Source: an uncultured Bacillota bacterium (GTDB lineage: Bacteria > Bacillota > Clostridia > Oscillospirales > Oscillospiraceae). From it: a DNA stretch of 12,900 nt. The stretch covers positions 1 through 12,900 of the forward strand of contig CALACZ010000078.1 of the NCBI GenBank assembly GCA_937890735.1, in the 5' to 3' direction. Below, piece by piece: positions 5,861 to 12,900 of the stretch. How positions within the stretch are numbered: position 1 is the first letter of the stretch; every line of letters starts with the position of its first letter. Below the pieces are notes generated by a model. It was given only the letters and a program-made list of their open reading frames with translations, was not told where the DNA came from and made no database searches. A program made the position numbers and the translations under genes.

Positions 5861-6307
5861 TTATTTTACGACACCTTTTTGCAGGATGATATTGGCGTAG
5901 ATCGCCGTTTCACCGCTTTGGACGATGCAATAGGTGTTGCGCGCCTCTTCATAGAACGCGAAGCGCTCGACGCTGCCGAAGGCTTTTTCGCCGCGGGCGT
6001 CGTATTTGGCGACGATCTTTTTATACTCGTCCCAGATGGGCACTTCCATGCCCTTGTCCTTGTCCGCAACCTGCATGATCTGCACAGGGTGCTCGACGTA
6101 TTCGTCCAGCGGGATGACCTGCAGGATCGCGTCCAGCAGCGCGGGCACGCCGTGCCCGTCGGCACGGACGAGGACGCAGTTATGCGGCTTTGCCATCGAC
6201 GCGCCGGGGAAATTGCCGTCGCCGATGCAGATACGGTCGCCGTGACCCATCTCCGCCAGGACCTTCAGCAGCTCCGGGGAAAGAATGGGGGGGATGTTTT
6301 TCAGCAT
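5861..6307 (-). CDS. fucU: L-fucose mutarotase (RbsD/FucU family)
   Basis: Interconverts alpha and beta anomers of L-fucose in the cytoplasm, feeding the isomerase. The 148-aa product matches FucU over its whole length: MGHGD with catalytic His22 (20-24), IGDGNFPGAS (28-37), the ADGHGVPALLDAIL segment and the C-terminal ETAIYANIILQKGV (133-146). The length is normal. AGGAG about 8 nt upstream supports the ATG at 6307. An upstream in-frame extension would run through repeats and was discarded. It is the last gene of the regulator-fucI-fucU group. A 278-nt gap with hairpin repeats separates it from fucI, and the terminator at 5811-5849 ends the transcript. Confidence 0.93.
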   Translation of the reverse strand: MLKNIPPILSPELLKVLAEMGHGDRICIGDGNFPGASMAKPHNCVLVRADGHGVPALLDAILQVIPLDEYVEHPVQIMQVADKDKGMEVPIWDEYKKIVAKYDARGEKAFGSVERFAFYEEARNTYCIVQSGETAIYANIILQKGVVK

Positions 6308-6339
6308 AATGATTCTCCTTCTTATGATTGCAGCAGCGC

Positions 6340-6394
6340 AAAGCCTTCCCCGTGTGGGGAAGGTGGCTCGCGGAGCGAGACGGATGAGGAGAAG
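6340..6394 (+). repeat. Two-hairpin repeat, family E
   Basis: Hairpin 1 is CCTTCCCC-GTGT-GGGGAAGG (6344-6363). Hairpin 2 is CTCGC-GGA-GCGAG (6367-6379). GGATGAGGAGAAG follows. The layout matches family D at 251-306, but both arms of hairpin 2 differ in step, so the fold is kept while the sequence changes. Confidence 0.85.
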
Positions 6395-6412
6395 CGTGGT
6401 ACGTTCTGAGAT

Positions 6413-6446
6413 GCTGCCACGTTTCAACTCAAAAACGTGTTGCAGC
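6413..6446. repeat. Inverted repeat at the centre of the fucI-fucU gap
   Basis: GCTGCCACGTTT (6413-6424) pairs with AAACGTGTTGCAGC (6433-6446) with a small bulge. It marks where the tails of the plus-oriented family E copy and the minus-oriented family D copy meet head to head. CTCAAAAAC also occurs twice as a direct repeat (6428-6436, 6446-6454). Confidence 0.7.
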
Positions 6447-6461
6447 TCAAAAACAAGTACC

Positions 6462-6563
6462 CTTCCCCTCATCAGTCGGCTTCGCCGACAGCTGTCCCTA
6501 CCCTCTTTGTCCCTTCGGGACATTTCCCCCTGATAGGGGGAATCTGCCCCCCAGGGGGAAGCC
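6462..6563 (-). repeat. Family D repeat interrupted by a family F hairpin repeat
   Basis: 6462-6493 is an exact 32-nt inverted copy of 275-306, including GTCGGC-TTC-GCCGAC (6475-6489). Where the first copy continues straight into hairpin 1, this one has about 50 nt extra (about 6494-6543). The extra part holds its own two hairpins, TGTCCC-TTC-GGGACA (6508-6522) and TTCCCCC-TGATA-GGGGGAA (6524-6542). A family D-like hairpin 1 remnant then follows at 6544-6563. The arrangement reads as one repeat inserted in another. Confidence 0.75.
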
Positions 6564-6585
6564 ATGGCGCTCTGAATAGGGTAAA

Positions 6586-8424
6586 TCAGCGAATGTTCTT
6601 GTACATCGGGCCGTAGGCGGCGCAGGCGCGGTAGTCCTGACCCTCTTTGTCCATGCCGAAGGCGTTCCAGGCTGCCGGGCGGAACACGTCCTTGTCCGCG
6701 ACGTTGTGCATACACACCGGGATGCGCAGGATGGAGCAGAGCGTGATGAGATCCGCGCCGACGTGACCGTAGGAGATCGCGCCGTGGTTCGCGCCCCAGT
6801 TCTGCATGACGGAGTAGGCGCTCTCAAACGGGCTGCCGGACTTGCCGTCGCAGCGCGGGGTGAACCAGGTGCAGGGCCACGTGGGGTTCGTGCGCTCCAT
6901 GAGCGTATCGGTGACCTCGTCGGGCAGCTTCACGGTCCAGCCCTCGGCGATCTGGAGGACAGGACCGAGCCCCTTCACCAGATTCAGGCGGATCATCGTG
7001 GCGGGCATTTCCGCACGCGTGACAAAGTGGCTGGAGAAGCCGCCGCCGCGGAAGTTATCAAAGCCTGCCTCGCACCAGACGGTGGCGTCGGTCATCTTCT
7101 TGATGTCGTCCTTGGTGACGTCCCACCACTTCTTCATAACGGCGTTGCCGCTTTCGTCGGTGCATTCGCCGCACGCGTCGAGACACGCCGCGCCAGAGTT
7201 CAGCAGGTGGATGATGCCGCCGTTTTCCGCTGCCTTGCCTTCCAGATCATAGCCTGTGACGCGCTTCGTCGCTTCGGGCGACCAGTAGGTGCGCACGTCG
7301 GCAAAGATCTGCGCGCGGTTCGTCAGCAGCTCCATGAAGAGCATACCCAGACCGTTGAGCACGTCGTTTTCGGTGGCGAACACCATCGGCTCTTTCGCGC
7401 CGGTGAAGTCGAAGGACGAGTTCAGCACCGCCTCCGGGTAGTCGCAGTTGGGCCAGTGGTCCGTCCACTGACGCTGACCCTGGAAGCCGGCGGCGATGGC
7501 GTTGTGACCGACCTTTTCCTCCTCAAAGCCGTCGGGGAGGTTGGGGTTGCCCTGCATCAGATCCTTGATGATGCAGTACATCTTGATGGTGAACTCCCAC
7601 TGCTTTTCCTTTTCTTCGGGGGTGAACTTGATGCGGCGCTGTTCGCCGAGGAACTCGACCGATTCGGGGTTATCGTCGCGCCCCTCCTTGCAGTGCTCCT
7701 TCGTCCACGCCAGCGCCTTTTCATACGCCTCATGGTCGTAGATGCCCTCTTCCATGCGGCGGAGGATCTCGACCTCATCGACCGATTCCACACGCAGACC
7801 GAGATACTCTTCCATGAAGTTCTGATCCATGATCGAGCCGCCGATGCCCATCGTCACCGAGCCGATCTGCAGATAGCTCTTGCCGCGCATCGTGGCAGCC
7901 GCAACGGCGGCTCTGCCGAAGCGCAGGAGCTTTTCCTTCACGTCGTCGGGGATGCAGGTGACCTGATCGCGGTCCTGCACCTCGTGACCGTAGATGCCGA
8001 ACGCGGGCAGACCCTTCTGCGCGTGCGTCGCCAGAACGGAGGCGAGATACACCGCGCCCGGGCGCTCCGTGCCGTTAAAGCCCCACACGCCCTTGATGGT
8101 CATGGGATCCATGTCCATCGTCTCCGAGCCGTAGCACCAGCACGGCGTGACGGACAGCGTGATCGCCACGCCCTCCTTGCGGAACTTTTCCGCGCAGGCG
8201 ACGGCCTCGGGCACGCGCCCGATGGACGTATCGGCAACGACGACGCGCACGGGCTCGCCGTTGGAGTAGCGCAGGTTTTCCTCAAACAGCTTCTTTGCCG
8301 CCAGCGCCATCTCCATGGTCTGACCTTCCAGACTTTCGCGCAGCTGCATCGGGCCGCGGCGGCCGTCGATGATCGGGCGGATGCCGATCGCGGGGTAGTC
8401 ACCGACATAACGATTCTTTGCCAT
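6586..8424 (-). CDS. fucI: L-fucose isomerase
   Basis: Converts L-fucose to L-fuculose, the first committed step of fucose breakdown; it is a cytoplasmic Mn-dependent enzyme. The 612-aa product is close to the usual length of about 590 aa and matches throughout: [20 protein letters not shown] at the N-terminus, ATEND with Glu352, [12 protein letters not shown] with Asp376, [19 protein letters not shown] with His547, and the C-terminal RIPVCMHNV and GQDYRAC. Glu352, Asp376 and His547 match the metal ligands Glu337, Asp361 and His528 of the E. coli enzyme. GGAGGAG lies about 5 nt before the ATG at 8424. It follows the LacI-type regulator gene on the same strand by 92 nt and precedes fucU. Confidence 0.97.
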   Translation of the reverse strand: MAKNRYVGDYPAIGIRPIIDGRRGPMQLRESLEGQTMEMALAAKKLFEENLRYSNGEPVRVVVADTSIGRVPEAVACAEKFRKEGVAITLSVTPCWCYGSETMDMDPMTIKGVWGFNGTERPGAVYLASVLATHAQKGLPAFGIYGHEVQDRDQVTCIPDDVKEKLLRFGRAAVAAATMRGKSYLQIGSVTMGIGGSIMDQNFMEEYLGLRVESVDEVEILRRMEEGIYDHEAYEKALAWTKEHCKEGRDDNPESVEFLGEQRRIKFTPEEKEKQWEFTIKMYCIIKDLMQGNPNLPDGFEEEKVGHNAIAAGFQGQRQWTDHWPNCDYPEAVLNSSFDFTGAKEPMVFATENDVLNGLGMLFMELLTNRAQIFADVRTYWSPEATKRVTGYDLEGKAAENGGIIHLLNSGAACLDACGECTDESGNAVMKKWWDVTKDDIKKMTDATVWCEAGFDNFRGGGFSSHFVTRAEMPATMIRLNLVKGLGPVLQIAEGWTVKLPDEVTDTLMERTNPTWPCTWFTPRCDGKSGSPFESAYSVMQNWGANHGAISYGHVGADLITLCSILRIPVCMHNVADKDVFRPAAWNAFGMDKEGQDYRACAAYGPMYKNIR

Positions 8425-8516
8425 AAATACTCCTCCTGTCCGCTGCCGGGGCAGCGATTTTTATAATAATATGTGTTTATGGATATAAGCAGCGCGGACG
8501 CGCCGGTTATACAGAG
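8425..8516 (-). promoter_or_regulatory. Regulator-fucI intergenic region with hairpin next to the ribosome binding site
   Basis: A hairpin CGCTGC-CCCG-GCAGCG (8456-8441 on the minus strand) ends 4 nt before the GGAGGAG ribosome binding site of fucI. AT-rich sequence ahead of it contains -10-like TATTATAAAAAT, but no good -35. fucI may therefore be co-transcribed with the regulator, with the hairpin acting on mRNA stability or translation. No CGAA-N4-TTCG operator is present here. Confidence 0.4.
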
Positions 8517-9509
8517 TTACGCCTTTCGCGGGTTTTCGTGGACAATACAAGGTAAACGCGTCAGTTTTGCGGGCTCGGTGCTGCCGCCCAGACGCGCCAG
8601 CAGATACTCCGCCGCGAGCTGCCCGAGCTGCTGCTCCGGCTGCTGCACCACGGGCAGCGGGGGATTGAGCATCGCGCAGGTGTCCACGCAGTCAAAGCCG
8701 AACAGGTCGAGGTCCTTGCCGATGTTCACGCCGCGTTCGCGCGCGGCGGTGATGAGCCCCATCGTGATGTCATAGTTCGTGGAGAAGATCGCCGTGGGCG
8801 GATCGTTTTGCGCCATAAGCTGCGAAAAGCCGCGGTAGCCGGTGGCGAACGCGTTCGGTCCTGAAATAACGAGCGCGTCGTCGTAGATAAATTCGCGGTC
8901 GGACAGCGCCCGCAGGTAGCCCACCAGACGTTCCTTCGCGGTCATAACGGATTTCGGACCGGCGACGATCGCCACGCGGCGGTGTCCGCGGTCGATGAGG
9001 CGGCAGACGGCGTCGTACACAGAGCCGGTGTTGTCCACCAGCACGGTGTCGGTCTCCACGCCCTGGATCATGCGGTCCACCTGCACGACGGGCACGGCAC
9101 AGTTGGCGGTCAGCTCCTGAAATTCCTCGGCGGACAGATCCTCGGGCATATACAGCAGCCCGTCGATGCCGTTACTTAATAAGAAGCGCAGATTGTCGCG
9201 CTCCAGCCCGTGGTTCGCGCCGTAGCAGGAGACGAGCGTGTGATAGCCGTTTTCGCGCATGATCTTATCGAACGCCGACAGGACGCTGCCGAAAAACGGC
9301 GCGGTCATATCCGGCGTAAGGATGCCGATGGAGCGCGGATGGGGCGTTTTGAGCCCGCGCGCGTAGGGATTGACACGGTAGCCGAGCTCCGCGATCGCCT
9401 CGCGGATGGCTTCGGCGTGCTCCGGGCGGACGTTGCCGCCGTTCATATATTTGGAGATCGTAGAGGGCGCGACCTGCGCGCGCTGTGCGACGTCTTTGAT
9501 GGTTGCCAT
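8517..9509 (-). CDS. LacI-family transcriptional repressor, probably of the fucose locus
   Basis: The 330-aa product has the LacI helix-turn-helix at the N-terminus (MATIKDVAQRAQVAPSTISK, 1-20) and the hinge region NPYARGLKT (47-55). A periplasmic-binding-protein-like sensor domain follows: SIGILTPDMTAPFF (60-73), NGIDGLLYMPE, AIVAG, and the C-terminal VQQPEQQLGQLAAEYLLARL. The ATG at 9509 is chosen because LacI proteins start at this motif. The open frame extends 34 codons upstream across the promoter, which is not credible as protein. The ribosome binding site is weak. It is divergent from the sugar transporter genes and is the first gene before fucI-fucU, so L-fucose or a derivative is the likely inducer. 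A palindrome 20 nt before its start suggests autorepression. Confidence 0.92.
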   Translation of the reverse strand: MATIKDVAQRAQVAPSTISKYMNGGNVRPEHAEAIREAIAELGYRVNPYARGLKTPHPRSIGILTPDMTAPFFGSVLSAFDKIMRENGYHTLVSCYGANHGLERDNLRFLLSNGIDGLLYMPEDLSAEEFQELTANCAVPVVQVDRMIQGVETDTVLVDNTGSVYDAVCRLIDRGHRRVAIVAGPKSVMTAKERLVGYLRALSDREFIYDDALVISGPNAFATGYRGFSQLMAQNDPPTAIFSTNYDITMGLITAARERGVNIGKDLDLFGFDCVDTCAMLNPPLPVVQQPEQQLGQLAAEYLLARLGGSTEPAKLTRLPCIVHENPRKA

Positions 9510-9529
9510 GTCGGTTTTCCGCGGATAAG

Positions 9530-9545
9530 CGCGAAACGATTCGCG
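9530..9545. promoter_or_regulatory. Putative repressor operator O1
   Basis: CGCGAAACGATTCGCG: arms CGCGAA and TTCGCG around 4 nt. It lies about 27-42 nt downstream of the predicted regulator transcription start, placed for autorepression. Confidence 0.7.
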
Positions 9546-9578
9546 TTTTACCGTATCCCTTTCACTTTGTATGTACAT

Positions 9579-9607
9579 ATAGTACAAAAAACTTTTTCGC
9601 GTGTCAA
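9579..9607 (-). promoter_or_regulatory. Promoter of the regulator-fucI-fucU transcript
   Basis: On the minus strand TTGACA (9607-9602) is a perfect -35, followed after 17 nt by TACTAT (9584-9579). The 5' leader of about 65 nt includes operator O1. Confidence 0.72.
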
Positions 9608-9629
9608 CCATAAAAATTTAAAAAATGTC

Positions 9630-9658
9630 TTGATTTTTTTGAAAAAATTGATTATAGT
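9630..9658 (+). promoter_or_regulatory. Promoter of the sugar ABC transporter operon
   Basis: TTGATT (9630-9635), a 17-nt spacer and TATAGT (9653-9658) match sigma-A boxes at 4 of 6 and 5 of 6 positions. The region is far more AT-rich than its surroundings. It gives a leader of about 190 nt carrying operators O2 and O3. Confidence 0.68.
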
Positions 9659-9714
9659 GATTAAAAACAAGCGAAACGGAAAATTCATTTTGTGCAATTT
9701 GAAGGTGAACACAG

Positions 9715-9730
9715 CGCGAAATCGTTCGCG
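9715..9730. promoter_or_regulatory. Putative repressor operator O2
   Basis: CGCGAAATCGTTCGCG has the same 6-bp arms (CGCGAA, TTCGCG) and 4-nt centre length as O1, 170 nt away. It sits downstream of the predicted transporter promoter, suggesting a roadblock or looping. Confidence 0.7.
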
Positions 9731-9757
9731 GAGCGGGTTTGTTCGGGATAGTGCAAC

Positions 9758-9773
9758 AACGAAACGTTTCGTG
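9758..9773. promoter_or_regulatory. Putative repressor operator O3
   Basis: It contains ACGAAACGTTTCGT (9759-9772), a perfect 14-bp palindrome with the CGAA-N4-TTCG core of O1 and O2 and the CG centre typical of LacI-family sites. Confidence 0.7.
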
Positions 9774-9856
9774 TTTGTGCATTTTGACGGCGCGCATCGT
9801 TTTCTCTTTTGAAAGCGCCCGCGCGGGTTAGATAAAGCGAGAAAGGTGATGTTGGG

Positions 9857-11356
9857 ATGGGCGAGATCATTCTGCGGATGCACGGCATCCAAAAATACTT
9901 CCCCGGCGTGCACGCGCTGGACAACGCGCAGCTGGAGGTCCGCGCCGGCGAGGTCATGGCGCTGATCGGCGAGAACGGCGCGGGAAAATCCACGCTGATG
10001 AAAATTCTCACGGGCGTGTACACCAAGGACGCGGGCGAGATCGAGCTGTTCGGCAAGCCCGTGGAGATCCACTCCCCGCGCGACGCGCAGGCAAAGGGCG
10101 TGAGCATCGTGCACCAGGAGCTGAACCTGATGCAGGATCTCACGGTGGCGGAGAACATCTTCATCGGGCGCGAGCCGTCGAAGGGGCTGCTGCTCGATCA
10201 GAAGGAGCAGAACCGCATGGCGGATGAGCTGCTCAAATCTCTCCATCTGAATATTGACGCCAAAACGCAGGTCAAGCGCCTGACGGTCGCCAAGCAGCAG
10301 ATGGTGGAGATCGCAAAATCCCTCTCCTATAATAATACGAAGGTGCTCATCATGGATGAGCCGTCCGCGGCGCTCACCGAGAGCGAGATCGAGGATCTGT
10401 TCACGTTCATCCGCCGCCTCAAGGAAACGGGCGTCGGCATCGTGTACATCTCGCACCGCATGGACGAGCTCAAGCAGATCACCGACCGCATCACTGTCAT
10501 GCGTGACGGGCAGTACGTCGATACGGTCAACACCGCCGAGACCACCATCGACGAGGTCGTGCAGATGATGGTCGGGCGCGTCATTTACGAAGAGCCGAAA
10601 ACGCACTCCAACGTCGCGCCCGACGCGCCGGTCGTGCTCGAGGCGGAGCATCTGGTGTCCGACGATGTGAAGGATGTGTCGTTCCAGCTCCACAAGGGCG
10701 AGATCCTCGGCTTTGCGGGACTCATGGGCGCGGGGCGCACCGAAACGGCGCGTCTGCTGTGCGGCGCGGATCCCCGCACCGGCGGCACGATCAAGATCAA
10801 CGGCAAGGCCGCGCGCATCCGCAATCCGCACGACGCCGTGGCGGCGGGCATCGGCTATCTCTCCGAGGACCGCAAGCGCTACGGTCTGTGCCTGGGGCTG
10901 AGCGTGGCGGACAACACTGTCCTCGCCTCGCTGGAGCGCTTTTCCGCAGGTCCGCTGGTAAACGACGGCAAGATCGAGGCGGCGTCGAAGGAATACATCG
11001 AAAAGATCCGCACGAAAACGCCCAGCCACAAGACGCTGGTGCGCAGCCTCTCCGGCGGCAACCAGCAGAAGGTCGTGCTTGCCAAGTGGCTGCTGCGCGA
11101 CTGCGACGTGCTCATCTTTGACGAGCCGACGCGCGGCATCGACGTGGGCGCAAAGAGCGAAATTTACAAGCTCATGAACCAGCTCGCCGCCGAGGGCAAG
11201 GCGATCATTATGATCTCGTCCGAGCTGCCGGAGCTGCTGCGTATGTCCGACCGCATCGTCGTCATGTGCGAGGGACGCAAGACCGGCGAGCTGATGATCG
11301 ACGAGGCGACGCAGGAAAACATCATGATGTATGCGACTAAGAGAGAAGTGGGGTAA
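9857..11356 (+). CDS. Sugar ABC transporter ATPase, RbsA/MglA type, probably L-fucose
   Basis: Powers sugar import together with the permease and binding lipoprotein encoded downstream. The 499-aa product is a tandem of two ATPase domains. Domain 1 has Walker [10 protein letters not shown] (38-46), a degenerate signature RLTVAKQQ (141-148) and Walker B VLIMDEP (163-169). Domain 2 has the degenerate P-loop GLMGAGRTE (288-296) usual for this family, LSGGNQQ (398-404) and VLIFDEP (418-424). The length is typical. AAAGGTG about 11 nt before the ATG at 9857 is a fair ribosome binding site; no better in-frame start exists. It is first in its operon, 6 nt before the permease gene, and divergent from the repressor-fucI-fucU group. 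Fucose specificity is inferred from these neighbours; ATPases of this family are too alike to show substrate. Confidence 0.93.
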   Translation: MGEIILRMHGIQKYFPGVHALDNAQLEVRAGEVMALIGENGAGKSTLMKILTGVYTKDAGEIELFGKPVEIHSPRDAQAKGVSIVHQELNLMQDLTVAENIFIGREPSKGLLLDQKEQNRMADELLKSLHLNIDAKTQVKRLTVAKQQMVEIAKSLSYNNTKVLIMDEPSAALTESEIEDLFTFIRRLKETGVGIVYISHRMDELKQITDRITVMRDGQYVDTVNTAETTIDEVVQMMVGRVIYEEPKTHSNVAPDAPVVLEAEHLVSDDVKDVSFQLHKGEILGFAGLMGAGRTETARLLCGADPRTGGTIKINGKAARIRNPHDAVAAGIGYLSEDRKRYGLCLGLSVADNTVLASLERFSAGPLVNDGKIEAASKEYIEKIRTKTPSHKTLVRSLSGGNQQKVVLAKWLLRDCDVLIFDEPTRGIDVGAKSEIYKLMNQLAAEGKAIIMISSELPELLRMSDRIVVMCEGRKTGELMIDEATQENIMMYATKREVG

Positions 11357-11362
11357 AAAATC

Positions 11363-12349
11363 ATGCAGAATCATAAAAAACTGGATATGCAGAAGCTCCT
11401 CGCGCCGCTGGCGCTGGTCATTCTGTATATCGTATTCTCGATCTTCGGCACGAACTTCCTGTCGCTGGACATGGTCAAGAACATCCTCGAGTCCAGCTAC
11501 TACATCGGCTTTATGGCGTTCGGCGTCACGTTCATCATCATCACCGGCGGCATTGACCTGTCGCTCGGCACGGTCATGATGTGCGCCGCACTGCTCGGCG
11601 GCTACACCTTCAAGCAGGGCTGGCCGCTCATCCTCTCCGTGCTGCTCACGATCCTTGTCGGCGTTGTGTTCGGCTTTATCAACGGCAACCTCATCGCCAA
11701 GCTCCGCCTGCCGCCGTTCATCGCAACGCTCGGCACGCAGATGATGGCGGGCGGTCTCGGCTCGCTCATCACCAAGGTGCAGTCCCAGACCTGGCCCACC
11801 GCCACGGCAGAGGTCGGCGGCTGGTTCAAGAAGGTGTTCATCCGCGCGGAGCTGTTCGGCGTGAAGGGCTTCCCGGTGGGCGTGTTCTGGCTGGTCGGCT
11901 TCTTCATCATCGCCGCGCTCATCCTGCACAAGACCCGCTTCGGGCGCTATGCCTTTGCCATCGGCTCGAACGAGGAAGCGACCCGCCTGTCCGGCATCAA
12001 GGTCGGTAACTGGAAGGTCGCGGTCTACACCCTCTCCGGCTTCTTCATCGGTATGTCCGGTCTGTTCTACGCAGCCGCGTATACCACCATCACTCCGGGC
12101 ACGGGCGCCGGTCAGGAAATGAACGGCATCACCGGCGTTATCATCGGCGGCACGTCCATGTCCGGCGGCTCCGGCTCGATGGTCGGCACGCTCATCGGCG
12201 TGTTCATCATGTCGGTCCTGAAAAACGGTCTGTCCTCCTGCGGTCTGCAGGCGCCGTGGCAGACGTTCCTCACCGGCGCGGTCGTCATCGGCGCGGTTCT
12301 GCTCGACATCGCCCGCACCAACGCCGCCAACCGCGTGAAGAAATCCTAA
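11363..12349 (+). CDS. Sugar ABC transporter permease, RbsC type
   Basis: Membrane channel of the importer. The 328-aa product has 8-10 hydrophobic segments, including LAPLALVILYIVFSIFG (13-29), IGFMAFGVTFIIITGGIDLS (48-67), LILSVLLTILVGVVFGFING (88-107), FWLVGFFIIAALIL and a Gly-rich MNGITGVIIGGTSMSGGSGS near the C-terminus. ITGGIDLSLG and the cytoplasmic loop FAIGSNEEATRLSGI, which contacts the ATPase, are diagnostic for RbsC-type permeases. The start is 6 nt after the ATPase stop, with only a weak ribosome binding site (GTGGGG, overlapping the ATPase stop region), so translational coupling is likely. It is followed by the binding-protein gene after a 76-nt gap with hairpins. Confidence 0.94.
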   Translation: MQNHKKLDMQKLLAPLALVILYIVFSIFGTNFLSLDMVKNILESSYYIGFMAFGVTFIIITGGIDLSLGTVMMCAALLGGYTFKQGWPLILSVLLTILVGVVFGFINGNLIAKLRLPPFIATLGTQMMAGGLGSLITKVQSQTWPTATAEVGGWFKKVFIRAELFGVKGFPVGVFWLVGFFIIAALILHKTRFGRYAFAIGSNEEATRLSGIKVGNWKVAVYTLSGFFIGMSGLFYAAAYTTITPGTGAGQEMNGITGVIIGGTSMSGGSGSMVGTLIGVFIMSVLKNGLSSCGLQAPWQTFLTGAVVIGAVLLDIARTNAANRVKKS

Positions 12350-12358
12350 CTCTGTATT

Positions 12359-12399
12359 AAGCGCCCTCCCGGCGTTTGATAAAAAACGGTAGAATACCG
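12359..12399 (+). other. Two small hairpins between permease and binding-protein genes
   Basis: AAGCGCC-CTCCC-GGCGTTT (12359-12377) and CGGTA-GAA-TACCG (12387-12399) fold back to back. No T run follows either, so neither is a good terminator. Hairpins at this place often protect mRNA ends or let the binding protein be made in excess of the membrane parts; that role is inference. Confidence 0.5.
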
Positions 12400-12425
12400 A
12401 AATAAAAATGTTGGAGGAACATGAA

Positions 12426-12900
12426 ATGAAGAAACTCATCGCTCTGCTTCTGGCGGTCGTGATGGTGTTCGGTCTGGTCGCGTGCGCGTCCAGCAGCACC
12501 AGCACCGAGACTCCCGCCACCGAGACCCCGGCAACCGAGACCCCCGCCACCGAGACCCCCGCTGCCGACGATACCACCACGGACGAAACTCCCGCTACCG
12601 AAGAAAGCGGCGAGCGCCTGTACATCCCCGTCATGGCAAAGGGCTTCCAGCACCAGTTCTGGCAGGCTGTTGCCAAGGGCTCTGAGGATGCTGCGAAGGA
12701 CTACGATGTAGACATCTACTTCGACGGTCCGGCTTCCGAGACCGAGATCGACGCGCAGGTCAACATGGTCAAGAACGAGCTTGCCAAGAACCCAAAGGCC
12801 ATGGCTCTGGCGGCCCTGTCCACCGACGCTGTTACTGAGATCCTTGAAGAGTGCGCAGAGAAGAACATCCCCGTCATCGGCTTTGACTCCGGCGTTCCCG
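12426..12900 (+). CDS. Sugar-binding lipoprotein, RbsB type (cut by window end)
   Basis: Captures sugar outside the membrane for the importer encoded upstream. The first 158 residues are present. They show a lipoprotein signal with charged MKK, a hydrophobic core and the lipobox LVAC with lipidated Cys20. A Ser/Thr/Glu/Pro/Ala linker (21-62) with pentapeptide repeats leads to the start of a type I periplasmic-binding fold: LYIPVMAKGFQHQFWQAVAK (65-84), VDIYFDGPASETEIDAQV (95-112) and KNIPVIGFDSGV (146-157). GGAGG at 12413-12417 lies 8 nt before the ATG at 12426. It is the last known gene of the transporter operon; binding-protein genes come first in many related operons. L-fucose as ligand is inferred from fucI and fucU. 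Confidence 0.93.
   Translation, partial: MKKLIALLLAVVMVFGLVACASSSTSTETPATETPATETPATETPAADDTTTDETPATEESGERLYIPVMAKGFQHQFWQAVAKGSEDAAKDYDVDIYFDGPASETEIDAQVNMVKNELAKNPKAMALAALSTDAVTEILEECAEKNIPVIGFDSGVP
12507..12566 (+). repeat. 15-bp tandem repeat encoding the ETPAT linker
   Basis: Four 15-bp units encode ETPAT three times, then ETPAA (residues 28-47). A further ETPAT occurs at residues 54-58. It probably spaces the binding domain from the membrane anchor. In-frame repeat number may vary between strains. Confidence 0.85.

Noticed and set aside
6706..8466. A 586-codon plus-strand open frame across fucI
   Set aside because: Mirror of fucI, whose active-site residues and ribosome binding site are clear on the minus strand.
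9510..9611. Thirty-four-codon N-terminal extension of the LacI-family regulator
   Set aside because: It covers the -10 box and operator O1, and LacI proteins start directly at the ATIKDVA motif.
12421..12429. Two-codon leader frame ATG AAA TGA overlapping the lipoprotein start
   Set aside because: Its ATG is only 3 nt from GGAGG, too close for efficient initiation, while the true start at 12426 has ideal spacing. Probably chance.
9548..12676. A 1042-codon open frame on the minus strand
   Set aside because: It runs antisense to the well-supported ATPase, permease and lipoprotein genes and across the divergent promoter region. Its composition (His, Arg, Ala, Asp rich) is typical of an antisense shadow frame.

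Overview
The window looks like a chromosomal segment of a high-GC, endospore-forming member of the Clostridia, most likely a gut Oscillospirales-type bacterium. The reasons are a SpoIIP sporulation amidase, a T-box leader in front of an aminoacyl-tRNA synthetase, a LacI-family regulator with an RbsABC-type sugar transporter, L-fucose catabolic genes, and several families of short GC-rich hairpin repeats. The taxonomic call is inference. No rRNA, tRNA, CRISPR array, phage gene or transposase was found.

Region 1 (1-2,394). On the minus strand a minD-like ATPase gene (2264-1527) with a good promoter is followed by an mgsA-like gene (1475-1059). Directly behind mgsA lies a complete T-box leader with its intrinsic terminator (about 1056-803), and further down the start of hisS (221-1, running off the window). 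The T-box terminator and hisS are separated by about 580 nt filled with hairpin repeats, including three families present as exact inverted pairs. Both the MinD-like and MgsA-like proteins depart from their families: MinD ends before the usual membrane-targeting helix, and MgsA has lost two catalytic-site residues.

Region 2 (2,395-5,860). spoIIP (+) meets a MocR/PdxR-type regulator gene (-) tail to tail with a 32-nt overlap. The regulator gene is divergent from a pyridoxal/pyridoxamine kinase gene (+), and a compact, nearly symmetric promoter region lies between them. This is a classic vitamin B6 salvage pair. A long, nearly symmetric bidirectional terminator (5811-5849) separates it from the next cluster.

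Region 3 (5,861-12,900). An L-fucose uptake and catabolism locus. On the minus strand run a LacI-family repressor gene, fucI (isomerase) and fucU (mutarotase). On the plus strand run an RbsA-type ATPase, an RbsC-type permease and a sugar-binding lipoprotein cut by the window end. The 347-nt divergent region holds opposed sigma-A-like promoters and three copies of a CGAA-N4-TTCG palindrome, probably the repressor's operators. Imported L-fucose would be anomerised by FucU and isomerised to L-fuculose by FucI; the kinase and aldolase for the next steps are not in this window. The fucI-fucU gap again carries hairpin repeats, one apparently inserted inside another.

The most unusual material is the repeat-stuffed leader between the T-box switch and hisS, the two-register Asp/His specifier candidate in that T-box, the nested covarying hairpin repeats, and the degenerate MinD/MgsA pair.
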